A stretch of DNA of 64,000 bases from Nostoc piscinale CENA21 (lineage in GTDB: Bacteria > Cyanobacteriota > Cyanobacteriia > Cyanobacteriales > Nostocaceae): contig NZ_CP012036.1 of the NCBI RefSeq assembly GCF_001298445.1, forward strand, positions 6,697,525-6,761,524. The letters are read 5' to 3'. The position numbers and the translations under genes were made by a program. Each line of letters begins with the position of its first letter. The stretch's first letter is position 1. The notes beneath the pieces are model-generated. The model was not told the DNA's origin, made no database searches, and was given only the letters and a program-made list of their open reading frames with translations. Positions 36,221-45,182 of this stretch are shown here, one piece after another.

Positions 36221-37699
36221 TTACCAAGGATGCCTAATCCACTCGTAAATTTTTAAGTAGTCTGCTCCTGGAATGTTCCATGAGTAGTCGTATTTCATCC
36301 CCTGAATAGCTAGTTGTTGGAACTCATCAGGAGACTGATGCCACAAATCAATTGCCCGATTCATTGCCGATTCTAGGGCATAATTATCTGTTTGATAAAA
36401 TACATAACCATTGCGTTTTTCAGGTGGCAGATTTTGGTCGTAATCTCTATCAAATACTGTATTTACTAAACCACCAACACCCCGCACAATCGGCACTGTA
36501 CCGTATTTTAAACCAATCATCTGAGTTAAACCGCAGGGTTCATAATTGCTGGGAACCACAATCATATCTGCCCCTGCATAGATGAGGTGGGATAATTCTT
36601 CATTGAATCCCAATTCTAAATGCACATCGGGGTGACTATTTAAAAATTCTTTTTCATGGCGGAAATGAGCATTAATTCCTGCTTCTGTAGCTGAACCTAG
36701 TAATACAAATTGTGCGCCTTTATTGAGTGCGTGATAAATCGCATGATGTACTAAATGCACACCTTTTTGATTATCTAACCGACCAATATAAGCAATGATT
36801 GGTTTATCGGCGGCATCAAGCAAGAGCCTTTCTCGCAAAGCCTTTTTGTTATATATTTTTTGTTCAAAATCTTCGTAGGTATAGTTATTGGGAATGTAAC
36901 GGTCAACTTCAGGATTCCAAAAATCGTAATCTATACCGTTAAGCACCCCACTGAATTTATCTTGATGTAAATGCAGTGTATGACCTAAACCACAACCAAC
37001 TTCTGTATAACGCGCTTCTTCTGCGTGGTTGGGTGAAACTGTGGTGACTGCATTGGCGTAAACAATACCCCCTTTCATATAATTCAAGGCAAAGGGGTTG
37101 AAGTTGTCGCGTAGTTTATCGTATTGGAAATAGTAAGCTGCTCTATTTAAACCTGTAGCCACCAGCGTTTCTTCCCCACCTATTCCCTGATGCTTAAAGT
37201 TATGGATGGTGTAGCAAGCTCGCTGATATTCCATACCATTGTATTTGTAAATCTCAGCGAGTAAAACAGGAATTAAGCCTGTTTGCCAATCATGGCAATG
37301 GATAATATCAGGTCGCTTGTTACTTTGATTGAGAAATTCTAAAGCGGCTTTGCTAAAGAAGGCAAAGCGCATATTGTCATCATCGCAACCGTAATAACAG
37401 CCGCGATTAAAGAAATTATCTTCGGAGTGGGGTTGAATAAAGAAGCACAGCCTACCATGTACCCAACCGCAGTACACAGAACAGTGAACTGCTGCGCCAT
37501 ACCAGGGTACCCACAAATCTTTGTAGGCATCATGCAGACCCCAAATATGGTCGTAGCGCATACAATCATACATGGGCAGAATGATCTCAACGCAATTTCC
37601 CCTGCCCTCTAATTCCCTACTCAGTCCGTAGACAACATCCCCTAAACCGCCTGCTTTAATTACAGGAGCGCATTCCGAGGCAATCTGTACTATGTACAT
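36221..37699 (-). CDS. glgA: Glycogen synthase (GT5)
   Basis: The 492-residue enzyme transfers glucose from ADP-glucose to growing alpha-1,4-glucan. The N-terminal ADP-glucose motif KAGGLGDVVYGLSREL is at about residues 16-31, and the C-terminal GT-B domain shows IAYIGRLDNQKGVHL, VPSNYEPCGLTQMIGLKYGT (partly quoted) and VRGVGGLVNTV. The length and the internal sequence suggest the cyanobacterial GlgA2-type paralogue, but this is by recall. It is a single gene with a terminator downstream. Confidence 0.95.
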   Translation of the reverse strand: MYIVQIASECAPVIKAGGLGDVVYGLSRELEGRGNCVEIILPMYDCMRYDHIWGLHDAYKDLWVPWYGAAVHCSVYCGWVHGRLCFFIQPHSEDNFFNRGCYYGCDDDNMRFAFFSKAALEFLNQSNKRPDIIHCHDWQTGLIPVLLAEIYKYNGMEYQRACYTIHNFKHQGIGGEETLVATGLNRAAYYFQYDKLRDNFNPFALNYMKGGIVYANAVTTVSPNHAEEARYTEVGCGLGHTLHLHQDKFSGVLNGIDYDFWNPEVDRYIPNNYTYEDFEQKIYNKKALRERLLLDAADKPIIAYIGRLDNQKGVHLVHHAIYHALNKGAQFVLLGSATEAGINAHFRHEKEFLNSHPDVHLELGFNEELSHLIYAGADMIVVPSNYEPCGLTQMIGLKYGTVPIVRGVGGLVNTVFDRDYDQNLPPEKRNGYVFYQTDNYALESAMNRAIDLWHQSPDEFQQLAIQGMKYDYSWNIPGADYLKIYEWIRHPW

Positions 37700-38054
37700 T
37701 CCTAGTCCTCGCTATACAAAACTTTATAATCACTATACTGTTCAGTATATGCAATATGTACTCATTGACAAGTAAGTAAGCCAATGTTAATCAAGAAAGC
37801 TTAATACAAGTGGTAGATAGTCTGGGTGCTTCATCTGCTGCAAGACTTATACTGAGGAGATTCGAGGGGTATTGAATTTTAGACAGATTGTTGACGATGT
37901 AAACGCTTGGTATGACGCTAAGAGCCATTTTGCTGCATAGAAATACTGTGGCTGGAGATTTGAGGCGATCGCACCTTTCTAGTTAAAACCACAGGGTTGA
38001 CGCTGCTAAAATACCTTATGACTAGCAGCGACTAACCAGCACACCTCACAAGCC
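37700..38054. other. Divergent intergenic region between glgA and pcrA
   Basis: About 355 bp hold promoters for both genes. No gene or specific regulatory motif was recognised. Confidence 0.4.
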
Positions 38055-40379
38055 ATGACTACAACTATTGACTTTCTCAGTCACCTCAACCCTAGCCAAC
38101 GTCAAGCCGTAGAACACTATTGTGGCCCGTTGTTAGTTGTGGCTGGCGCTGGTTCCGGTAAAACACGCGCCTTAACTTATCGCATCGCTAACTTGATTCT
38201 CAAACACCGTGTGAACCCTGAAAATATCTTGGCGGTGACTTTCACCAACAAAGCCGCACGGGAAATGAAGGAACGCATTCAAAAGCTGTTTGCTGAACAA
38301 TTGGCAATGACGCAACATGGTACGAGGTTTGAGTTATTACCAGAACACGAACAGACAAAGTTGCGATCGCAAGTTTATCGCACAACTATCAAAGATTTGT
38401 GGTGTGGCACTTTCCACAGTTTATTTTCACGCATTCTCCGGTTTGATATCGAGAAATATCAAGATGAAAAGGGGCGCAAATGGAATCGGAATTTTTCAAT
38501 TTTTGATGAATCTGATGCCCAATCTTTAGTTAAAGAAATCGTCACCAAACAGTTAAACCTCGACGATAAAAAGTTTGAACCGCGTTCTGTTCGCTACGCC
38601 ATCAGTAACGCCAAAAATCAAGGCTTATCACCCCAAGACTTTGAAAAAGAACAACCAAATTATCGCGGACGAGTTATTGCTCAAGTCTATAGTTCATATC
38701 AAGATAAACTAGCAGAAAATAATGCTCTGGATTTTGATGACTTAATTCTTGTCCCGACAAAATTATTTCAACAAAACGAGCAAGTCTTAGGTTATTGGCA
38801 TCGCAAATTCTGTCATATTTTAGTTGATGAATATCAAGATACCAACCGCACACAATATGATTTGATTCGGTTGTTAGTCACTAATGGCGAAGATAGAAAA
38901 AGTGAATGGAATTGGCAGAATCGCTCAGTATTTGTAGTTGGTGATGCTGACCAATCAATTTATAGTTTCCGCATGGCAGACTTTACCATTTTGCTGGAAT
39001 TTCAAAATGATTTCGGCGACGGTTTGCCAGATGAAGATACTCGCACAATGGTGAAGTTAGAAGAGAACTATCGCTCTTGTGAGAATATTTTGCAAGCTGC
39101 CAATGAATTAATTGAAAATAACACCCAACGAATTGATAAAGTCCTCAAACCAACGCGGGGAAGTGGCGAACAAATTTATTGCCACAAAGCTGATGATGAA
39201 CTGGCTGAAGCAGATTTTGTAATTCGACAAATCCGCACTTTAGAACATCAACATCCCGAATTAAATTGGGGTAGTTTTGCGATTCTTTATCGCACTAACG
39301 CCCAATCTCGCCCTTTTGAAGAATTGTTAGTCAGGAATCAAATTCCTTATACAGTTGTAGGGGGGATGAAATTTTATGACCGCAAAGAAATCAAAGATGT
39401 GTTGGCTTATTTAAGAGCGATCGCTAACCCGGCTGATACAGTGAGTTTATTGCGGGTAATTAATACTCCCCGGCGCGGAATCGGTAAAGCCACTATTGAT
39501 AATTTAATTAACGCCTCCCAACAATTAGGGCTTAACTTGTGGGAAATTCTCAGCGATGAAACATCTGTAAATACATTAGCAGGACGTTCAGCAAAAGCGG
39601 TGAATAATTTCGCCCAAATGATTAGCCGCTATCAAGAACAAGTCGCAACGGTTCCAGTTTCGGAAATTGTTATGGGTTTGTTAGAAGAATCTGGTTATGT
39701 CCAAGACTTGCAAAGCCAAGGTACAGATGAAGCAGAAGACAGAATCCAAAACGTTCAGGAACTTTATAACGCCGTCTTGCAATTTCAAGAAGAAAATGAG
39801 GATGTTTCGTTAACAGCCTTTTTGCAAAGTACCGCCTTAAGTTCTGATTTAGATAATTTAAAAGACGGACAAACGGCCGTTTCTTTAATGACTCTGCACG
39901 CTTCCAAAGGATTGGAGTTTCCCGTAGTCTTTTTAGTGGGGTTAGAACAAGGGTTATTTCCTAACTACCGTTCCATGAACGACCCCGCAGCTTTAGAAGA
40001 AGAACGCCGCTTGTGTTATGTAGGCATTACCCGCGCCCAAGAACGGTTACATTTATCCTTCGCCCGCGAACGCCGTTTATATGGTTCACGGGAACCCGCA
40101 TTGCGATCGCAATTTCTGGACGAATTACCCCCAGAATTATTAACGAGTCAAAGTAAAATTCGTCAAAATTATTCTCGAACTGCTGCCACAAATAACGGAC
40201 AGCAAGAAGGATCTCACAATTGGCAAGTAGGAGATAAAGTTTTACATAAAACTTTTGGAATTGGAGAAATAACTCACGTTTTCGGTTCAGGAAATAAAAT
40301 ATCTGTAGCGATTAAATTTGCTAGTTTAGGGCAGAAAATTATTGACCCCAAAGTAGCACAGTTGCAAAAAGTTAGTTAG
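38055..40379 (+). CDS. pcrA: UvrD/PcrA-type ATP-dependent DNA helicase
   Basis: The 774-residue superfamily 1A helicase acts in DNA repair and replication-fork restart. The Walker A GAGSGKTRALTYR is at about residues 31-43, followed by motif Ia AVTFTNKAAREM, Walker B LVDEYQDTN, motif III VGDADQSIYSFRMAD, and motifs V/VI LMTLHASKGLEFP and YVGITRAQERLHL. A short C-terminal Tudor-like region (VGDKVLHKTFGIGEITHV) is typical of PcrA. It is complete and uninterrupted. Confidence 0.95.
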   Translation: MTTTIDFLSHLNPSQRQAVEHYCGPLLVVAGAGSGKTRALTYRIANLILKHRVNPENILAVTFTNKAAREMKERIQKLFAEQLAMTQHGTRFELLPEHEQTKLRSQVYRTTIKDLWCGTFHSLFSRILRFDIEKYQDEKGRKWNRNFSIFDESDAQSLVKEIVTKQLNLDDKKFEPRSVRYAISNAKNQGLSPQDFEKEQPNYRGRVIAQVYSSYQDKLAENNALDFDDLILVPTKLFQQNEQVLGYWHRKFCHILVDEYQDTNRTQYDLIRLLVTNGEDRKSEWNWQNRSVFVVGDADQSIYSFRMADFTILLEFQNDFGDGLPDEDTRTMVKLEENYRSCENILQAANELIENNTQRIDKVLKPTRGSGEQIYCHKADDELAEADFVIRQIRTLEHQHPELNWGSFAILYRTNAQSRPFEELLVRNQIPYTVVGGMKFYDRKEIKDVLAYLRAIANPADTVSLLRVINTPRRGIGKATIDNLINASQQLGLNLWEILSDETSVNTLAGRSAKAVNNFAQMISRYQEQVATVPVSEIVMGLLEESGYVQDLQSQGTDEAEDRIQNVQELYNAVLQFQEENEDVSLTAFLQSTALSSDLDNLKDGQTAVSLMTLHASKGLEFPVVFLVGLEQGLFPNYRSMNDPAALEEERRLCYVGITRAQERLHLSFARERRLYGSREPALRSQFLDELPPELLTSQSKIRQNYSRTAATNNGQQEGSHNWQVGDKVLHKTFGIGEITHVFGSGNKISVAIKFASLGQKIIDPKVAQLQKVS

Positions 40380-40428
40380 CACCTAGCCCCGCCGTCAGAG
40401 TACGCCCTAGTTCTATAAGAGGAAAAAT

Positions 40429-41526
40429 ATGCCAGAAAAATCAGGACTTTTTACACCCATTAGACTAGGTTCCCTTTACCTGAGCAACCGTATCATCATG
40501 TCTCCCATGACCCGACTCCGGGCTACTACTGACTGTGTACCTACCCCCTTAATGGTCGAATACTACACTCAGAGAGCTTCAGCAGGACTCATTATTACGG
40601 AAGGCACGCATCCGAGTCCAATGGGACGGGGCTACACCACCTGTCCTGGGCTGCACAACGAAGATCAGGTTGAAGGGTGGCGGAAAGTGACAGATGCTGT
40701 TCATGCTGCTGGCGGTCGGATATTTGTACAACTGATGCACGCCGGACGGGTATCACACTCCTCCCTATTACCTAACAATGCCCTACCGATTGCACCTTCG
40801 GCTATCCCAGTGGTATCTGAAGAAATTCACATTTGGAATGGCAAAGTCCCTTTCGAGACACCCCGTGCTTTAGAGTTGGCAGAAATACCCAAAATAGTAG
40901 AAGAGTACCGCACAGCAGCAGAACTCTCGATTAAAGCAGGTTTTGATGGTGTAGAACTTCATGCTGCAACTGGATACCTGCCAAACCAGTTTCAAGTCAG
41001 TGGCTCCAACCAACGCACAGATGCCTATGGAGGCACATTGGAGAATCGAACTCGCTTCACACTTGAAGTGGTCAATGCTCTGTGTAGCGTTCGGGGAGCA
41101 GAACAGATTGGGGTCAAGATTGCCCCTGGTTTCACAGTCAACGACACATTTGATGATCATCCTGCCGAAACTTACACTTATGTCGCCAAAGCACTCAGTC
41201 CGCTAGGTTTGGCATACTTACACGTTGGCTATGACCGAGGTTATGCCAGAGGCACTGCACCGAAGTTCAACCCCATTGATCTCATACGTAGCGTTTATCA
41301 AGGAACACTGCTGGCTGTGGGTGGGTTTGATCGACAACAAGCTGATGAAGCAATTACCACCGGACGGGCTGATGCCATAGTTTTCGGGCGCTCATTCATC
41401 TCTAACCCTGACTTAGTAGAGCGCCTAAAACTCAATGCCCCTTTGACAGAAGGTGATGTCAGGGGGTTCTATGGTGGTGATGAACATGGTTACACAGACT
41501 ATCAAACCCTGTCACCATTCCATTGA
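40429..41526 (+). CDS. Old yellow enzyme family alkene reductase
   Basis: The 365-residue FMN-dependent TIM-barrel enzyme reduces activated C=C bonds using NAD(P)H. It shows FTPIRLGSLYLSNRIIMSPM at the N-terminus, FVQLMHAGRVSH, the substrate-binding DGVELHAATGYLPNQF (the usual His-x-x-Asn pair is here His-x-x-Thr, with Asn five residues later), and ADAIVFGRSFISNPDL. A good GAGGAAA site precedes the ATG. It follows pcrA by 49 bp but is functionally unrelated. Confidence 0.93.
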   Translation: MPEKSGLFTPIRLGSLYLSNRIIMSPMTRLRATTDCVPTPLMVEYYTQRASAGLIITEGTHPSPMGRGYTTCPGLHNEDQVEGWRKVTDAVHAAGGRIFVQLMHAGRVSHSSLLPNNALPIAPSAIPVVSEEIHIWNGKVPFETPRALELAEIPKIVEEYRTAAELSIKAGFDGVELHAATGYLPNQFQVSGSNQRTDAYGGTLENRTRFTLEVVNALCSVRGAEQIGVKIAPGFTVNDTFDDHPAETYTYVAKALSPLGLAYLHVGYDRGYARGTAPKFNPIDLIRSVYQGTLLAVGGFDRQQADEAITTGRADAIVFGRSFISNPDLVERLKLNAPLTEGDVRGFYGGDEHGYTDYQTLSPFH

Positions 41527-41577
41527 GCAGCACAACAAGACATTTTGTCTTTTTCTTAACTGAATCGTGTTCTTTAT

Positions 41578-41700
41578 AAGTAAGTCGGTGCAATAAAACC
41601 AAACTATGTGAAGAAAAGTAAATAAGGCTCAAACTCTTTCTCCCCTTGCTCCCTGCTCCCTGCCTTATTCCAACAATAATTATTTACGCCGACCTACTTG
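41578..41700. mobile_element. Possible small MITE-like element
   Basis: The imperfect inverted ends AAGTAAGTCGGTGCAATAAA (left) and the reverse complement of TTATTTACGCCGACCTACTT (right) bound a 123-bp segment with no ORF. The interior holds STRR-like CTCCCTG units. The arms match at about 16 of the first 19 positions. This is suggestive of a non-autonomous element or a long hairpin; no target-site duplication is clear. Confidence 0.4.
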
Positions 41701-41702
41701 TA

Positions 41703-42062
41703 TCAACCAAACCAATGAGATGCAGCCAAACCGGGATCAACTGCTTCTGGGATATAGCGATGAAGATTCTGTGCTTGTTCACCTAGAATTTTTTCAACAC
41801 CTTGGCGAATAATTGATTCTATGTGCAGTGTACTTTCTAATGAACGACACAGAGATTCTGAACAAATAAATTTTGGTTTTTCCGCCTCATCAACTGTGAT
41901 GTATTGATTAGGAATTCTACTTAAAATATAAGCAACGAGATTTTGCCGCATATCAGGATTAGCAAAGGCCTCCTGATAAGGATGATGAGGGTAAGTTTCT
42001 AAAATACCTTCAAGTTCTTGAAGAACTAATCTTATCGTCAGATTCAATAGAGTTTTAGTCAT
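41703..42062 (-). CDS. ComFB-family protein
   Basis: The 119-residue protein matches the late-competence ComFB family: NLTIRLVLQELEGIL near the N-terminus, a YILSRIPNQYITVDE segment and a C-terminal helix. Family members in cyanobacteria have been reported to bind cyclic dinucleotides, so a regulatory role is likely; this is known of the family, not visible here. It may belong with the following minus-strand genes, though a 260-bp gap separates them. Confidence 0.82.
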   Translation of the reverse strand: MTKTLLNLTIRLVLQELEGILETYPHHPYQEAFANPDMRQNLVAYILSRIPNQYITVDEAEKPKFICSESLCRSLESTLHIESIIRQGVEKILGEQAQNLHRYIPEAVDPGLAASHWFG

Positions 42063-42323
42063 TTTAAATCGCCTCTCTTCAATATAGATTTATTATCATG
42101 AGTCACAAATTTATCAAGGTGCTTTTATAAATTACTAGTAATAATTCAGCATCTAGAAGTCAGAGTTTAGAGTTGAGCAGTAATTAATGATGATTGCTAA
42201 ATTGATTTATCAAACTTTTTTGTTGCTTGTAACTCTGATGAATTTTGAATTCTTACTATAGATGAACAAACTGTCACTTATCGTCTTTACACGACTATAA
42301 TTAATTATTAAGTAGAAATAATT

Positions 42324-42719
42324 TCAACAGTGAGAAGAAATTAACCCTAAGTTTATAGTTTGTTGGAGAGCTTTTTCAAAGGTTACTCCTTGTTTAGTAG
42401 CAATATATAAAAGTACTATTGCTGCTGAACGTATGGAATCATCACAATGAATCAAAGTTGGTTTCGATGATTTGTTGATTACTTGAAAGATATCAAGTGC
42501 TGCTTGATGATTAATTTCTCCAAGATTAGTAGGAAAATTAATATACTGTAATCCTAACAACTCAACTTTTTCTTTTTCGTTGTCTAGTGAGCTGGTTTCA
42601 TCAGGCGAGCGCAGATTAATTACAGACTGGTAACCCTCCTCAGCCAATTGCTTTAACTGATCTAAAGTAATTTGTCCTGCGATCGCTAAATCATCGTTAA
42701 TTTTCCTAACAGTAATCAT
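42324..42719 (-). CDS. DUF442-type phosphatase-like protein
   Basis: The 131-residue protein starts at the ATG at 42719 (MITVRKINDDLAIAGQITLD). It has the rhodanese/tyrosine-phosphatase-like fold of the DUF442 (TIGR01244) family, which also occurs fused to beta-lactamase domains. INLRSPDE is the usual first motif. The catalytic loop reads HCDDSIRS, keeping Cys and Arg, but a Ser stands where many relatives have the loop Gly. Activity is therefore uncertain. An upstream in-frame start would add 15 residues without a clear ribosome site. Confidence 0.78.
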   Translation of the reverse strand: MITVRKINDDLAIAGQITLDQLKQLAEEGYQSVINLRSPDETSSLDNEKEKVELLGLQYINFPTNLGEINHQAALDIFQVINKSSKPTLIHCDDSIRSAAIVLLYIATKQGVTFEKALQQTINLGLISSHC

Positions 42720-42770
42720 GTTTGCCGCCTTACTTGAGTCAGGGCGACTGAATAAGTCGCCCATTTAACC

Positions 42771-42938
42771 TTAATGTCTACGTTTACTATCAGCAATATC
42801 GCCATCAAAAGGTTGAACTCCCGTTTCTGGATAATTATCATCTCTAGGGCTGAAAATTCTACTGGCGGCACTTGAGATATAAGTGACCACTTGTGCTGCT
42901 CCATCTGTAATTGTGTGTATTATTTTGCTAACAGACAT
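42771..42938 (-). CDS. Small hypothetical protein (55 residues)
   Basis: A GGAGAAG site lies 6 bp before the ATG of a 55-codon frame, MSVSKIIHTITDGAAQVVTY, continuing with SRIFSPRDDNYPETGVQPF and a charged end. The strong ribosome site, even composition and position within a minus-strand gene run support a real gene. A partly overlapping 62-codon frame with poorer composition was rejected in its favour. The function is unknown. Confidence 0.65.
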   Translation of the reverse strand: MSVSKIIHTITDGAAQVVTYISSAASRIFSPRDDNYPETGVQPFDGDIADSKRRH

Positions 42939-43018
42939 AAATGCTTCTCCTAATTGATTTTGAGTATGAAAAACTTTGTTTAAATATCGACTCTGACTTC
43001 TGAACTTTTCTTCAATCT

Positions 43019-43225
43019 TTAGTTAGCCTCATTTTCTATTTCTAGACATCTCTCTAAGAGGGTAATTGTGTCAGAGTTACCGCATTTCTCTAAAAGTTGA
43101 ACCACGTCATAATTCCAGCTTTCCTCTAATTTCTGGCGTGTGTGGTAAATTTGCCAAAACTTGAAAGGATTGAAAAAAAGTCGTACGCTGGAAAAGTGGT
43201 TGATTAATAAATTGCCACAAAACAA
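43019..43225 (-). CDS. Possible small hypothetical protein
   Basis: A 68-codon frame begins at a TTG (43225) and ends with QKLEESWNYDVVQLLEKCGN and an acidic C-terminus. The second half is protein-like, but the start is poor and no ATG is in frame. It could be the remnant of a longer gene. It lies between the GerMN gene and the 55-residue protein. Confidence 0.35.
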   Translation of the reverse strand: MFCGNLLINHFSSVRLFFNPFKFWQIYHTRQKLEESWNYDVVQLLEKCGNSDTITLLERCLEIENEAN

Positions 43226-43310
43226 TACAATTATTTATTAAATAATGATCATTTTTCGACATAGTAGTGTTGTTTGAGATATTAAGACAGCACAACAGTA
43301 AATAAAACAA

Positions 43311-43928
43311 TCAAGAAATTGGAAAATCTTTCACAAATTGCCGTCGAGTGATTGGTTGTCGCAAAATGAGTCCTTCACCACCAAGAGGATGATCTGTATC
43401 GATTGGTTCGCCTGCGATGGAAACAAAAACCTTAGCTTTAGGATCAATACTAGTAGCAGTATAGATTACCTGCGCTAAACGATAAGTCATTGAAGTACTA
43501 CCACCACCTTGAATAAATTCTGGTGATAAGTTTACATAAATTCCTGCTTGAGTAACTCGCAAATCTAGTAATTTTGTACCTGCGGGAATTGTCGTACTCA
43601 ACTCAACAGTTTTATGACTATTTAATAGATGAGTAAACGCTAATTTTAAAGCCTCCTCAGATGTGACTCCAACTTTTACATCTACAGGTTGAGGTACTAA
43701 GTGAATTTGGTTGTTGTCAAATTTTAACCAGTAAGTTTGCGCTTGTATTGCTTCTACTTTTGGCACAGATTTTGAGGCAATAATTACTACTGAATTATTC
43801 GCCTGTGTTGTAGGATTGGTGATTTGCCAACTCCACCAAGCAGTTCCTCCAAATAACGCCAAGGTAACTAGTGCCGAAGCAGCGATCGCTTCTCCTCGAT
43901 ATACTTGATAGTTGCGTTGGGTTTTCAT
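43311..43928 (-). CDS. GerMN-domain protein, membrane-anchored
   Basis: The 205-residue protein has an N-terminal membrane segment (AIAASALVTLALFGGTAWW), then an extracytoplasmic GerMN (sporulation/germination-like) domain with EEALKLAFTHLLNS, GIYVNLSPEF and SMTYRLAQVIYTATS. In cyanobacteria such proteins probably work in the cell envelope. The ATG at 43928 is chosen because AGGAG lies 6 bp upstream; a longer frame begins 16 codons earlier. Confidence 0.82.
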   Translation of the reverse strand: MKTQRNYQVYRGEAIAASALVTLALFGGTAWWSWQITNPTTQANNSVVIIASKSVPKVEAIQAQTYWLKFDNNQIHLVPQPVDVKVGVTSEEALKLAFTHLLNSHKTVELSTTIPAGTKLLDLRVTQAGIYVNLSPEFIQGGGSTSMTYRLAQVIYTATSIDPKAKVFVSIAGEPIDTDHPLGGEGLILRQPITRRQFVKDFPIS

Positions 43929-44308
43929 AACGAACTCCTGTAAATCTTCCGAGTACGAACAAACATCAAACAGCATTTATGCTGACGTTTGGTCTTAGTG
44001 GGTATGAGATGGAGTCAACCAACTAAAGGCGATCGCTAGCTACCTACACTTTTAATTTAGAAGAACAATTTGAGGAACTTGTGAGGGAGTTTCTTTATTA
44101 GGACTGACGCATAAAAATAAATAATCGCTCAGTTACCATAAGGAATTGCTAAAGGGCTTGTGGTATTACTATTCTTTCTTTTTCCAGCGTTGTATACATG
44201 CGGGATGAATTGAGACTTTTATACAAAGCAGAATATTGATTCTTTGCGTCTTTGCGCGAGACAAAAATCATCCCACTAATCAGCAATGCCCTTTTTCCTT
44301 TTGACTTT
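43929..44308. other. Intergenic region between GerMN and DUF2227 genes
   Basis: About 380 bp without a supported gene. It contains a reverse copy of the CAGAGACGCAAAG-type dispersed repeat at about 44237-44262 (TCTTTGCGTCTTTGCG). A 100-codon frame at 44149-44451 overlaps the DUF2227 gene and looks like a shadow. Confidence 0.45.
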
Positions 44309-44914
44309 TTACTTTTGCCTTTTTGTACTAGTTCTAGGTGGTGACGGACGAACACGGCGTGATACTTTGCGCTTTTTGACTTTGCTGGTAGGGAGTAAAC
44401 CGCTAATTCCCTGCTTTTGCATTCGTTTATATGCGGAACCACACCAATCACTCAAAGAATGACTCATCGCGCCGAGTTCTAAACCAAGAAACAAGGCAAG
44501 ATATTCTTTATCATAGCTAACCAGAGATTTTTGGATATTTTCACCCAAGCCTGACCAATTAAATCTTGTGTTTCCTAGTTTTTCAAAAATTACCAAAATT
44601 ATGAATGCTGCGATCGCTAACAAGCAGGAAAGATAAATGACTCGCAGTGTCGTCCCAATAATCGGCCCATGCGATAAAAAAGAACGATGCCGAAGGCTTT
44701 TTTGATAAGGTAGCCAAATCCAGCGCAAATAACCCCAGCGTTGATATTGCCGAGAGTAAATATCTAAGTCAGGGCCAAACATCAAACCGCCAAACATAAA
44801 CCCACCAGCCACCAGCAAGGTCACGCTGCTACTGCGGGTCTGCCAAAAAGCCACACCCGCCACAAACGGCAAAGCCCACAAAGTAATGCGATCATGCGTT
44901 CGACCAGAGGGCAT
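44309..44914 (-). CDS. DUF2227-family metal-binding membrane protein
   Basis: The 201-residue protein opens with MPSGRTHDRITLWALPFVAG and has MFGGLMFGPDLDIYSRQYQ, then SLRHRSFLSHGPIIGT and GAMSHSLSDWCG. The conserved His and Asp residues are those of the DUF2227 putative metal-binding proteins. Two or three membrane segments are visible. The C-terminal 30 residues are very basic (KKRKVSRRVRPSPPR). The function is unknown; the fold is related to membrane-bound metal-dependent hydrolases. Confidence 0.8.
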   Translation of the reverse strand: MPSGRTHDRITLWALPFVAGVAFWQTRSSSVTLLVAGGFMFGGLMFGPDLDIYSRQYQRWGYLRWIWLPYQKSLRHRSFLSHGPIIGTTLRVIYLSCLLAIAAFIILVIFEKLGNTRFNWSGLGENIQKSLVSYDKEYLALFLGLELGAMSHSLSDWCGSAYKRMQKQGISGLLPTSKVKKRKVSRRVRPSPPRTSTKRQK

Positions 44915-45020
44915 TTAAAGGTTCTCAAAAATATTCAAAAAATTTTTCTCAAAAATACTAGCGCGATTCAAAATATTTTGCTATATTATTTAATTGTGAG
45001 CGCAAACAGAAAGAACAAAC

Positions 45021-45093
<73 letters not shown>

Positions 45094-45102
45094 TTTTAAA
45101 GT

Positions 45103-45137
45103 AAAGCCACACGTCACTATGTAGGACGTGTGGCTTT
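45103..45137 (+). terminator. Strong hairpin after tRNA-Val
   Basis: A 13-bp perfect stem AAAGCCACACGTC/GACGTGTGGCTTT with a 9-base loop ends in a short T-run, 9 bp past the tRNA. Confidence 0.85.
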
Positions 45138-45182
45138 ATCTATAACTTTGCAGAAGATATGCCAAGCTTGTGCTTCCAATAA

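Noticed and set aside
42716..42904. 62-codon minus-strand frame
   Set aside because: It overlaps the better supported 55-residue frame with a strong ribosome site, and its own start has none.
44149..44451. 100-codon minus-strand frame overlapping the DUF2227 gene
   Set aside because: It reads the 3' part of DUF2227 out of frame, and the remaining part is a dispersed repeat.
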